Below the pieces are notes generated by a model. It searched no databases, was not told the origin of the DNA, and saw nothing but the letters and a program-made list of their open reading frames with translations. The translations under genes and the position numbers were made by a program. 64,000 nt of DNA from Talinum fruticosum (lineage: Eukaryota > Streptophyta > Magnoliopsida > Caryophyllales > Talinaceae), in NCBI GenBank assembly GCA_021018815.1, contig JAITYX010000049.1:1-64000 (forward strand). The letters run 5' to 3'. Below are positions 37,091-48,091 of this stretch, one piece after another; position 1 is the first letter of the stretch, and the number at the start of each line of letters is the position of its first letter.

Positions 37091-38480
37091 TTCAAGTAGT
37101 ACTTGTTAATGTTTTAGATATTTCTCAAGTAGATCAAGACATAATTAATATCAATAAAATCTTTAATAAAAAGAAATTCCTGATTATTCTAGAAGCAATC
37201 CTCCGGATCTTCAACTAGAATCAATAAAATCGGTTATTACAGAAGCTTTTGATGGTACTTCCATCTATGAATGGAACATAGATGGGAAATCCGAACATGA
37301 GGCATTAATTATTCTCCATAGGATGATGATGGCATATGCTACCTACACATCCAAAGGTGCTCCAGAAACTCAAGCTTTTGATTTACTAGTTTCGGGTTTC
37401 ACCGGATCATTAAAATCTTGGTGGGATAATTACATGAAAGACGAAGAACGTCCGAGTCTCAAAAACCATAAAGAAGTTGTCTATACTCTAGTCCGTACAA
37501 TAATTGTTAATCTTTTAGGAACTCCAAAAGAGATGTTAGGCGGTCAAGAAATTTTATTAACAAACTTAAGATGTCCTACTCTATAAGATTACAATTGGTA
37601 TAAAGATACTTATTTCACATATCTATTAAAAAAACAAGATTGTCGTCAACCTTATTGGAAAGAAAAATTTATTTCGGGATTACCAACTTTATTTTCTCAA
37701 AGGATATTCAATATATTAAAAGAAGCCACAGGTAAAGATCCAATTCCTTATGATCAAGTTACATTCGGACAATTATTAGGATTTATTAAAAAGGAAGGTA
37801 TTTCTTTATGCAATGAATTAAAATTTCAAGCGAGGTATTCAAGAGATAAAGCTGCTACACGAAAAGAGTTAGGTTCTTTTTGTGAAGCTTTACGCCTTCC
37901 AAAATTGAAGCTCCTTACGTTCGAAAAAGAAGAGCAAATCAAGTCAATAAAAAGAAACAATTTAATCATACTAATAACAATAAAGCAAATACAGTTCCTA
38001 AGAAAAGTATTTCAAAAAAGAAAACTATTAATAAAGTTATTTGTTTTAAATGTGGCAAACAAGTTCATTATACAAAATATTGCAAAGTTAAAGAAAAATT
38101 AAATGAAATTTATGGTGATAATCAAGAAATTCAAGAAAAGATTATTTCTTTATTTGAACTCAAAGATACTCTAGTTCATTCTGAAAATTCATCCTCTCGA
38201 TTCCGAAGACAATGGTCTTTACGAATTAGAAAGTAATTCAAGTGACTATTCATCGAGAAATGAATCAAGTAGAATTTGTTACAGATGTATCAATATGATT
38301 ACTGCTACTAAAAATGAAAAGGAATTTTTATTGGATTTAATTGAACAAATTCAATATTCAGAATTAAAAAGGAATATTTAGAGAAACTCAAAAGTATTTT
38401 AATAAAAGAAGATTTATTAAAAGCTACTCCTTCTAATTTCAATATTAATAAAATATTTGAGAAATGTGACACTCCAAATA
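37091..38480 (+). pseudogene. Copy A: coat-protein region with CCHC zinc knuckle (broken)
   Basis: The core reads TEAFDGTSIYEWNIDGK, then LLVSGFTGSLKSWWDNYM (37323-37586), a conserved gag/coat-like helical segment. It continues downstream with DYNWYKDTYFTYL and YWKEKFISGLP, and ends in a Lys-rich stretch and the knuckle CFKCGKQVHYTKYC (38042-38083). The order coat then knuckle then protease is that of caulimovirid polyproteins. A stop follows the TLxDYNWY junction near 37584, and frame changes occur near 37900 and 38000. Confidence 0.75.
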
Positions 38481-38512
38481 TTTTAAAGGTAGTTAATATT
38501 CAAGACTTAAAA

Positions 38513-39226
38513 ATGGAAGTCAATAATCTCAAAGAACAAATTAAAGAGATTAATCAAAATTTATGTTTTCTTCAAACTAAAGATTTAGAATTAGAAACAA
38601 GAATATCATTAATTGAGGATAAATCAAGTTCTTCAAATACCAATGAAGATACCCCAAGTTCTTCTAGTAATCAACAATTTATTTCCACAATTAATCATAT
38701 TAATTATCAAAAATGGTATATTTATATTACTCTAAAGATTAATGATAACTTTGAACTCAATACTATTGCTCTACTTGATAGTGGTGCAGATCAAAATTGT
38801 ATTAAAGATGGATTAATTCCATCTAAGTTTTATGAAAAAACTAAAGAACGTCTACATAGTGCTAATGGAACGGCACTACAAATTAAATATAAATTATCAA
38901 ATGCTTATATTTGTAATCAAGGTTATTGTTTCAAGAATACTTTTGTCCTTGTTAGAGACATAGGTCAAGAAGTCATTTTAGGTACCCCTTTCATTACTCA
39001 AATTTATCCTTTCAAAGTCGATCAATTTGGTGTTCATACACAAATTTTTGGAAAATGTATTTCTTTCAAATTTATATCTTCAATAATTTCAAAAGACTTA
39101 TCTCTTAAAGAAGCATTCTATAATCAATATTATTTTCGACAAGGATTTCTTCCTTTCAGCTCTCAATATGAATCAAGACGAAAAGAAAGAAAGAATTATT
39201 CAAACTCCTCGAGCATTATGATGTGA
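38513..39226 (+). CDS. Copy A: aspartic protease ORF, intact but ending before RT
   Basis: A continuous 237-codon ORF. Residues 1-36 look coiled-coil and are followed by a Ser/Asn-rich linker. The retropepsin active site is LLDSGAD (residues 87-93), and a second hydrophobic motif ILGTPF lies at residues 155-160. The family would continue into RT here. Instead the ORF ends about 75 residues after ILGTPF, and ORF2 begins inside its last 59 bases in the +1 frame. No RT motif occurs between here and the right terminus. Copy D shows the same join, so the RT-less structure is not a private deletion of this copy. Confidence 0.8.
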   Translation: MEVNNLKEQIKEINQNLCFLQTKDLELETRISLIEDKSSSSNTNEDTPSSSSNQQFISTINHINYQKWYIYITLKINDNFELNTIALLDSGADQNCIKDGLIPSKFYEKTKERLHSANGTALQIKYKLSNAYICNQGYCFKNTFVLVRDIGQEVILGTPFITQIYPFKVDQFGVHTQIFGKCISFKFISSIISKDLSLKEAFYNQYYFRQGFLPFSSQYESRRKERKNYSNSSSIMM

Positions 39227-40334
39227 AGTCAACTACATTAACTCCTTCTCGATATTCAATCCCAGTGTCAAATTCATTTCAAGCCCTACCCAATCAAGAA
39301 TTTCCCTCTTTAAGCATACGTTCAAGCCTCTACAAAATTTCAAAAACCTACAAAACTAGATTCCTCTTTTGATTCCAAATATTTTACAAAATCCAATAAA
39401 GAACATGTTATCTATACAAAATTCAGACAACCTCAATCCCTATCCCAACTCAATGAATTCGTCAAAACTGTTTTCACACTAAAATGCTACGTCATTAATG
39501 ATAACCCTCTCAAGACCCGAACTTTTTATGAATTTATTTTGGTTGATTCAAAATCTGCAGAAATTCAACATATTCCAAATTGCACCAATCCTAATCAAAT
39601 AGCCTACTCAAAGCTTAGAATTCTCAAAATACTTATTGGGAAAGATTTTCCTAGTAGATATGTCAATCAAACCATTTTTCGAACCATTCGATTTACCAGT
39701 CTACAATTACATAGATTATGAAAAAGCTTGGTATTATACATTTTTATATAGACCATTCAATCATTCATGGTTTATTAGTTTTGACACAAGAACAGAAATT
39801 CAATTTCCCATTTGGTTTTATGAATGGTGGATGACCATGGGATCTACTCAAGACATATGGCCGAGATGAAGTCAAAAAATTTTACAGCAGACTACTCAAA
39901 CGCTTCAACTATCAGCCTAGATCTCAAGCAAATATCATTTCATAAGAAATATGGATTTCCTTGGATTTTATGTTGGTCATTCTCAATTACTCAACATTAC
40001 AAACCCCAAGCATCATATTCATTAGTTCAGTGAATACAAGATTAAATGGTGGGACAAGTTTAATATCCAAGTCTGCCTTAGGTATCAAGTCGGCTCCATC
40101 CATTCAACAAGCTCCCGCTAGCCCACGAAAACAGGAGAAGAATTCAAAAGGAAAAGAAAAAAGTTCAAGGATGAAGAGATTCAATTGCTCAAGCAAGAGA
40201 TCAAGTTACTCAAGAAGCAACAACATCAATTATTCCTAAAGACAAGCACAAATTCATCCGATTCTTCATCATCTATTCAATCAGATTATGATCCTTTTGA
40301 TGGGCCTTGTGCTCAAGACCCATATAGTATTTAA
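39168..40334 (+). pseudogene. Copy A: ORF2, conserved caulimovirid protein of unknown function
   Basis: Starts at an ATG (39168) reading MNQDEKKERIIQTPR, confirmed by the same start in copy D. It then runs through several frames: YEFILVDSKSAEIQHI (39539), a central HSWFISFDTRTE with FPIWFYEWWMTMGSTQDIW (39760-39870), a KIKWWDKF-like segment, a basic KGKEK stretch, a Gln/Lys coiled coil and a C-terminal DPFDGPCAQDPYSI ending at 40334. The divergent element G keeps the same aromatic core spacing and the C-terminal DPF-x-GPCA-x-D motif, so the protein is under selection in the family. I do not recognise its function. At least three frame changes disable this copy. Confidence 0.65.
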
Positions 40335-40369
40335 CCCTTATAGGGTACTAAAAAAAATTTCTAACGAAT

Positions 40370-40957
40370 TTTATGTTGGTTTTTCAAGTGAAATTTAACA
40401 ATTTCACTTCTCTTTTCCCTGGAAGGAAGTGGACAAGTATAGTATCTGTTCACTCACTATTCAAAGAAGACATACTATTCAAAGACGTGGACACTCACTA
40501 TTCAAAGAAGACTTACTATTCAAAGACGTAGACATTAAAGTTGTCGGCAAATAATTCAACAATGTCGGCAGATTGTTCAAGTTATGGTGATTCATCGCCT
40601 ACTGTTCATATTTTTGGACCAGCCAATCATCGTTTCAATAATTCAACAATGGCGGCAGATATTTTCAAGATTATGATTCGATTACAATTAAGCATTTTAA
40701 ACCGTCCAAGTGTTACTTACTAATTCATGATTGTATTATATAAATATGTACTCCTTTAGCTCAATAGAACACAACTCACTACTCACAATACAACTCATAT
40801 CGCAACTCACAATTCACTACTCTTCCCCAATACTCCTTTGTATCTCCAACCTCTCTCTTGAGAGCCTTCTATCCAAACTCTTGTACAAGTTTCATTTCAA
40901 TCAATCAAAGTAAGTTTGATTCAATGTCTTTATTATTTCAATCTTCAACCTTTCTAT
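40370..40957 (+). repeat. Copy A right terminal region
   Basis: A short tandem repeat (CACTATTCAAAGAAGAC-type units, 40450-40530) is followed by a near-copy of the left terminal region, with TATA box TATATAAATATG at about 40737. It ends near ATTATTTCAATCTTCAACC at 40950, short of the PBS. It would serve as promoter/polyadenylation region in the virus. Confidence 0.7.
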
Positions 40958-41432
40958 CTCCGTGTTATAATTATCGCTTTTAATCAATGTAATACACTCG
41001 GAATTTGGAATTGATTTGCAATATTGATTCAAAAGTAATTTGATACCATGTTTAGGCTCCTTCTCTATCTATGTAATTATAACAGTTTGAGTCTTGTTAC
41101 CACTAATTATACGCTCAAGGCTCTAATACCAATAGCCGTGACGTGTAATATTGAAGGATTGTTTGGAGATTTGATACCACTCATCTCTCTTGATTACCAC
41201 CTGTAATAGAGAAAATGTTGTTTGGAGATTGATTGATAGTAATTTGATTACATAGATTATAATGGTAGTTATAGCCATGTATTGCAGTTTGGTATATCGC
41301 CAAAAATGCCTAACAAACTAAATGAACAAATAGACGTAACACCAACCAAATAAACAAACTGTTTAATCAAGAAATTAAAACAAGTAATCTCTAACCAAAT
41401 AAACAAATAAACAAATTGCGGGATAACTCCTG
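40958..41432. mobile_element. 475-bp block between 16-bp direct repeats (unclassified insertion)
   Basis: The 16-mer TCTTCAACCTTTCTAT occurs at 40942-40957 and 41433-41448. In between is sequence unrelated to the caulimovirids, including GGCTCTAATACCAATAG (minus strand TTGGTATTAGAGCC, like a Copia primer site). Part of it (about 41035-41105) recurs in inverted orientation at 55265-55340. A 16-bp duplication suggests a target-primed insertion, or a filler between two repair ends. No poly-A or inverted termini were seen. Confidence 0.45.
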
Positions 41433-42340
41433 TCTTCAACCTTTCTATGACCAACGGCTGACCAACGCTAGTTATGGCGTAACACCAACCAAATAAACAA
41501 ACTTAGCTCGATACCAATCAAAGACAGGATCGATCTAGGAGCTAGGGAAGCAACTTGGGGACTAGATATGGTTGAATATCGAGGGAGGCAAAGTGAAAAA
41601 TTAATTTAACAAATTGATTTGCAAAACAAAAGATTAAAATAGTAAATTGAAATAACTAAATGAAGATTGAAATAATGAAGACGTTGAATCAAAACTTACT
41701 TTTGATTGATAGAATGAAAACTTGTACAAGAGTTTGGATAGAACGCTCTCAAGAGAGAGGTTGGAGATACAAAGGAGTATTAGGGAGTATTGGGGAAGAG
41801 TAGTGAATTGTGAGTTGTGATACGAGTTGTATTGTGAGTAGTGAGTTGTGTTCTATTGAGCTAAAGGAGTACATATTTATAGAATACAATCATGAATTAG
41901 TAAGTGACACTTCGACGGTTAAAGATGCTTGACTGTAATGGAATCATAATCTTGAAAATATCTGCCGACATTGTTGAATTATTGAAAGAGTATTGACTGG
42001 ACCAAAAGTATAAACAGTAGCCGATGAATCACCATAACTTGAACAATCTGCTGACATTGTTGAATTATTTGTCGACAACTTTAATGTGCATTTCCTTAAA
42101 CAGTATTTGCCAACAACTTTAATGTCCACGTCTTTGAATAGTAAGTCTTCTTTGAATAGTGAGTGTCCACATTTTTGAATAGCAAGTCTTCTTTGAAAAG
42201 TGAGTGTCCACATCTTTGAATAGCAAGTCTTCTTTGAATAGTGAGTGAACAAGATCTGTATCTATCCACTTCCTTCCTGGGAAAAAGAGAAGTGAAATTG
42301 TAAAATTTCACTTAGAAAAACCTACATAAAAATCGTGAGA
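41433..42340 (-). repeat. Copy B terminal region and leader
   Basis: Minus-strand copy of the caulimovirid terminal region. It has a TATA-like region near 41875 and several CACTATTCAAAGA-type units at 42130-42245. It continues past the PBS (TGGTATCGAGC, 41504-41517) into about 60 bases of leader. Confidence 0.7.
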
Positions 42341-44110
42341 ATAATAAATTTTTTTTTGAATACCCTGTAAGGGTTAAATACTATATGGGTCTTGGGCGCA
42401 AGGCCCATCAAAAGGATCATAATCTGATTGAATAGATGTTGAGGAATCAAATGAATTTGTGCTTGTCTTCCGGAGTAATTGTTGTTGCTGATTCTTGAGT
42501 AGCTTGATCTCTTGTTTGAGCAATTGAATTTCTTCATCTTGAATTTTATCTTTTCCTTTTGAATTCTTTTCTTGCTTTTGTGGGGTAGCGTAAGTCTGGT
42601 TAAATTAATTTTGAGAGGTAGATGATCCTTGGAGGAATTCTCTTGTTAAGAAATCAGGTAGGGAATTATTTTCCCCTTTAATAAATTCTATATCAAAATC
42701 AAAACAAGATAAAATTGCTTGCCACGAGCAAATATTTCTTTGGAAACAAGGTTTTGAACATCTTTAGTAATGATTTCTTTTGCTGATTTGCAATCAATAC
42801 GAAGAAGGAACTTTTTATTAAATAAATCATCTTGAAATTTTGAAACACACAAAACGATTGATAAAATTTTTTTTTTTACAGTTGAATAATTCTGTTGAGT
42901 TTTATTCCAAATTCTTGAATGATATCTAACTAGTTGGGTCTATTTTGAGGTCATAGAAATCTTTTGTTTTAATATACCACCATATCCTAAATCGATGCGT
43001 CTATTTCTACTATCATGAGTACATTTGGATGTGGAATACCTAGACATGGTAAAGACTTGACCTTTTATTTAAGAAGGCTAACGACTTGAGTATGTTCATC
43101 CGACCATGATGGTGGGTTATTACTTAATTTCCTATAAAGAGGTTGACATGTTTGTCTTAATTTTGGAAAGAAATCAGACACATAATTAAGACATCATAAA
43201 AATCTTTGTAATTGAGTTTTATTTTTTATTTCATCTCGGAAATTTATCCATAAATTCAATAGCTCTTGTAATTGGTTTTATAGTTCCTTGATAAATATCA
43301 TGCCCTAAAAATCTTATTTTTATTTGAAACAATTTCATTTTTGATGTAGAAACAACAAGACCATTTTTTTTATTACATGCAAAAAAGTTTGTAAATGTTT
43401 GAAATGTTGTTCAATACTATTCGAGTAGACTAAAACATCATCAATATAAACTATTTTAAATTGAGTATAAGGATTAAAAATATCATTCATAATATGTTGA
43501 AATTCTGAAGGAGCATTCTTTATTCCAAAAGGCATTACATTCCATTCATAATGCCCAAAGGGGACGGTAAAAGCTGTTTTATAACGATCTTGATCGATAA
43601 TTTGAACTTGCCAAAAACCACTTTTCATATCAAATTTTGAAAATATTTTTGCTTCATATAGTCGATTAAGGAAATCTCGTTTATTTGGAATGAGATATCT
43701 AATCCATTGTAAAACTTTATTCAATGGTTTATAATTAATAACAAGGCGAGGAACTCCTCGTTCGTTTTCCGCTTGGTTATTGACATAGAAAGATGCACAG
43801 CTCCAAGGAGATTTAGAGAATCTTATTAATTTTTTATCTAAAAGTGATTGAATCTCTTTTTGCAGAATTCTAAAATTTCCTTGTTCATTTGGATAGGTTG
43901 AGGTTTAGTAGGGATATTTCTTTCTAAAAATCCTTTTCATAAGGAAGTGTAACAACATGTTTTTTTCTTTCCCAGAAGGCATTGGGAAGATCGTAACGGA
44001 CTTCTTTGTGGAATAAATTTTGTAATTCTTTTATTTTATTTTGAATCGAAGGTTGTTGTAATTTTTCTTCAATTTTTTTATAGGTAATTTCTTTTTATAA
44101 AAACTAATTT
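42341..44110 (-). pseudogene. Copy B: reverse transcriptase and RNase H fused to ORF2 tail
   Basis: On the minus strand, RT starts after about 44100 with a pre-RT segment (NAFWERKKHVVTLPY, about 43950-44000). The palm at 43335-43724 includes FSKFDMKSGFWQVQI, YEWNVMPFGIKNAPSEF and the catalytic YIDDVLVYS (about 43432-43448). RNase H follows (about 42640-43060) with an LGYGGILKQK motif and the conserved LLRIDCKS. Straight after TREFLQGSS the same frame, bar one stop, runs into the basic/coiled-coil tail and C-terminal DPF-x-GPCA motif (42345-42600) that ends ORF2 in copies A and D. The body of ORF2 is absent, and no integrase is present. Many stops and indels make it non-functional. Confidence 0.8.
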
Positions 44111-44189
44111 GCTGTTTTTTGTTTACAATAAAATTTAGTTGTTTAATTATGGTGAATTCTTAAAGTGAAGATAGATCTTTTGAACAAAT

Positions 44190-44730
44190 AGGGAAATAAA
44201 TTTGAAATAAATATTTTTCCTAAAATTTCTGTATGAACATCAAATTGATCGACTTTGAAAGGATAAATTTGAGTAATGAAAGGGGTACCTAAAATGACTT
44301 CTTGACCTATGTCTCTAACAAGGATAAAATTATTCTTGAAACAATAAATTTGATTGCAAATATAAGCGTTTGATAATTTATATTTGATTTGTAGTGCCGT
44401 TCCACTAGCACTATGTAGACGTTCTTTAGTTTTTTCATAAAACTTAGATGGAATTAATCCTTCTTTAATGCAATTTTGATTTGCACCGCTATCAAGTAGA
44501 GCAATAGTATTGAGTTCAAAGTTATCATTAAACTTTAGGGTAATATAAATATACCATTTTGATAATTAATATTATTAATTGTAGAAATAAATTGTTGATT
44601 ACTAGAAGAACTTGGGGTATCTTCATTGTTATTTGAAGAACTTGATTTATCCTCAATAAATGACATTCTTGTTTCTAATTCTAAATCTTGGATTTGAAGA
44701 AAACATAAATTTTGATTAATCCCTTTAATT
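44190..44730 (-). pseudogene. Copy B: aspartic protease (broken)
   Basis: Minus-strand equivalent of the copy A protease: an N-terminal coiled segment near 44700, the active-site region near 44490-44510 and the ILGTPF segment at about 44280. It is followed by extra sequence leading into RT, unlike copies A and D. Several one-base indels break the frame. Confidence 0.7.
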
Positions 44731-45470
44731 TGTTCTTTGAGATTATTGACTTCCGTTTTTTTAAAATATTTGGAGTATCATATTTCTCAAATATTTTATT
44801 AATATTGAAATTAGGGAGAGTAACTTTTAATAAATCTTCTTTTATTAAAATATTCTTGAGTTTCTCTAAATATTCTTTTTTAATTTTGGATCTTGAATTT
44901 GTTCAATTAAATCTAATAAAAATTCTTTTTCTCTTTTAGTAGCAGTAATCATATTAACACATTTGTAATAAATTCTAGTTGATTCATTTCCTGATGAATA
45001 ATCACTTGAATTACTTTCTAATTCGTAAAGACCATTGTCTTTAGAATCGGATGATGAAGTATCAAAATAAACTGGAGTATCCTTGGGTTCAAATAATGAA
45101 ATAATCTTTTCTTGAATATTACCACAAATTTCGTTTAATTTTTCTTTAACTTTGTAATCTTTTGCATAATGACCTTGTTTGCTACATTTAAAACAAACAA
45201 CTTCATTAGTGGTTTTCTTTTGAAATACTTTTCTTAGGAGTTGTATTTGCTTTATTGTTATTAGTGCGATTAAATTGTTTCTTTTTATTGACTTGATTTG
45301 CTCTTCTTTTTGAACAGAAGGAGTCTCAATTTTGAAAGACAGAAAACTTCAAAAAAAGAACCTAATTCTTTTCGTGTAGCAGCTTTATCTCGTGGAATAT
45401 CTTGCATGTAATTTTAGTTCATTGCATAAAGAAATACCTTCATTTTTTTGACATTGCTTCTATTTGAGTA
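44731..45470 (-). pseudogene. Copy B: truncated coat protein with zinc knuckle
   Basis: The CCHC knuckle lies at about 45165-45205, and the segment joining it to protease at 44750-45150. The coat core present in A (about 36910-37790) is missing. The join near 45440 falls at a short A-rich sequence matching AAAAAGGAAG, which occurs at both ends of the missing segment in copy A. This looks like a microhomology-mediated deletion of about 0.9 kb. Confidence 0.65.
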
Positions 45471-46250
45471 GAAATCATATTAACTTGTTGAGATACTATA
45501 TGCAAAACTTGACTAGTATAATTGTTTTGATGATAAACCTTTTTAATATCTTCTAAAGCCACTTGAGAATTATCTCGGATCGTTTCATCCTACTTTGAAT
45601 GGAGTAGCATAAATATGACCTTGATCTCGTAGAAATTAAAATTTCTTGTAAACGAGGAGTTATGGAAGTAAATATATTTCCATTTAATAACGTCCATTTT
45701 TTACTAAGATTTTGATTAGTATTAATTTCTTTAATACCAAGAGGATCTCGGTAGATTATTTTCGAAGCAAATATGGTCCACCAGGTAAAGAATAGAATAT
45801 TACATTCAATTCTTTCCATTAGTGAATACCATTCTTGCCTTATGAATTCTTCGAGCTTTTAAATCAAAATGAGATAAAAACCATTCTCTTTTGTCTCTAT
45901 TCTCTATTGAATTAAAATCTTCTCTTAAATATTCTTTATTAATTTCAAAGGGTTTTGTAATAACATTAATAGAAGAGTAGGTAGGAGGTTGCATGGTTGA
46001 TTGAGTAGGAGAACCTATTGATGAATTATCTTTGTCAATTGGTTCTGCGTATAGGTGCTTTATAATAAGTTTTTGAGGAAGAAGACTCTTCTTCTGGATT
46101 ATCTTTCAAATAATCATAATTAGTACACCTTGAAGGCATTGAAAAAGAAGATCGAGGAAGATCTCTTTTTCAAAAAGTCTTGAAGAAAAAGTTCTTTCAT
46201 TAATAGAATTAAATCTTATTAATACTCTACCATCTGGTTCTTCAATTACT
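45471..46250 (-). pseudogene. Copy B: movement/coat linker
   Basis: Readable at 45553-45819 and 45806-45994, with the same PLGIKEINTNQN and MQPPTYSSINVITK phrases as copy A. Broken by shifts near 45745 (GATCTCGG against GATCTGG in copy D) and near 46050. Confidence 0.6.
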
Positions 46251-46261
46251 TGTTGTATATT

Positions 46262-46898
46262 CTATTGAGCAATATTTCTAGGTTGTTTAATATTTTGAAT
46301 AATAAATTCTTGAGAAATAGTTATCTCATTCCATTTTAATAACTTAGGAGTAAAAGTTGAAATATTTTCAGATTCTATTTTTAATAAAATTGTCTCATCA
46401 AGAGAAGGCTTTAATAAACATCTTGGATTAAGTTGAGAAGATAGTAGTTTGAAATAAGCTCTATAAGTAATAGCAAAATTTCTTGAAAGTTCTCTAAATT
46501 GTAATTTTGAATCATTTTGTAAATAAATATCTAATATCAATGTATCCATGATCCAAGGATCATTTAGATCTACTGAATAATTTGGACAACAATTGAAATA
46601 AATAGGACCATTACATATATTAGTTTGAATCATAGCTACTAATGAATCTTTGTAGCGAATTAATCTATTATCTCTAAGAGCCATGAATATAGGACGATCT
46701 AATCCTAATCTTGTTAAAAGTTTGAGAGCTATTTGAATCATACCAAAATAAATATATCTGTATTTTTCTTTATATTTTTTGATAGAGATATTTGAAAGTA
46801 ACTTAACAGTTTGGAATTCTTCATCTAAACTAAATGTTTATTCATGATATTTTATTGAGAAAGCAATATTGAAATCAAACTTTCCTTTTGATAAACTG
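46262..46898 (-). pseudogene. Copy B: movement protein (5' truncated)
   Basis: 46262-46741 is an unbroken 159-codon stretch of the 30K movement core (LTRLGLDRP, DNRLIRYKDSLVAMIQ, NGPIYFNCCPNYS, and TLILDI downstream). It is the best-preserved movement protein in the window. The N-terminal part stops at 46898, where an inverted leader fragment is joined. Confidence 0.78.
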
Positions 46899-47278
46899 CT
46901 TTAATTTTTCGTTTTGCAAATCAATTTGTTAAATTAATTTATCACTCTGCCTCCCCGCTACTCAACCATACCCAGTCCCCGAGTCTGTTTCCCTAGCTCC
47001 TAGATTGATCCTGTCTTCGATAGGTATTAGAGCTAAGTTTGTTTATTTGGTTGGTGTTACGCCATAGTTAGTGTTGGTCAGCCGTGTGAGGTGGTCCCAG
47101 TGGTCCCGATAGTATGTGCATAATTCTTAACTAAGTATTCAAGCGTAACTCGGATGGCCTCTTGGTTTAGAGATCGTCTAAGTCTAGGTAGTAGTAAGAG
47201 TACTAGTGTGGTCAATAGTAAGGAAGTTAGTTGTCAAGTTGATTTCTCAAATTGGTCTATTCCAAAACAAAAGATTGA
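46899..47278 (+). pseudogene. Inverted leader plus movement-protein start fragment
   Basis: Plus-strand leader (CAAATCAATTTGTTAAATT onward), a PBS (AGGTATTAGAGC at 47022) and the ATG at about 47154 reading MASWFRDRLSLGSSK, stopping at about 47278. Both neighbours (copies B and D) are on the minus strand, so this piece was joined head-to-head. Confidence 0.75.
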
Positions 47279-48091
47279 AGACAAGATCGATCTAGGAGCT
47301 AGGGAAGCAGCTTCAGGGACTGGGTATGGTTGAATAATAGGGAGGCAGAGTGACAAATTACTTTAACAAATTGATTTGCAAAACAAAAGATTAAAACTTT
47401 AAATGGAAATAACTAAATGAAGATTAAACTAATAAAGACGTTGAATCAAAAACTTACTTTGATTGATTGAAATGAAACTTGTACAAGAGTTTGGATAGTA
47501 AGCTCTCAAGAGAGAGGATGGAGATACAAAAGGGGAAGAGTAGTGAAATTTGAGTTGTGATATGAGTTGTGTTGTGAGTCGTGAGTCGTGATCTATTGAG
47601 CTAGAGGAGTACATATTTATAGAGTACAATCATGAATTAGTAAGTGACACTTGGACGGTTGAAGATGCTTGATTGAAATGGAATCTTGAAATTATCTCCC
47701 GACAATGTTGAATTATTGAAACAAGTATTGATTGGACCAAAAGCATGAATAGCGGCTGATGAGTCACCATATGTTTAACAATAATCTGAATTATTTGCTC
47801 GACAACTTTGATTGAAAGCCAAAGGATAACTATTACTTAAAAAGTAATGTCCACTTCCTCCACTTCCATTATTTGCCGACAAGCTTGATTAAAAGCCATC
47901 ACTTGAATAGTAATGTCAACTTCCTTGAATAGTACTATCAACTTCCTTGAATAGTACTATGGATAAAGTAAGAGAACAAGAATGTTCACTTCCTTCCCAG
48001 GGAAAAAGAGAAGTCAAATTGTAAATTTTCACTTAGAAAAACCTACATAAAAATCGTGAGAATAATATTTTTTTTGAATACCCTGTAAGGG
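47279..48091 (-). repeat. Copy D terminal region and leader up to the PBS
   Basis: Minus-strand terminal region, with the TATA element near 47617 (ATATTTATAGAG on plus) and ending at about CCTAGATCGATCTTGTC. That is within a few bases of where the PBS begins in other copies, so the copy appears to end at the primer-site discontinuity of the viral DNA. Confidence 0.7.
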
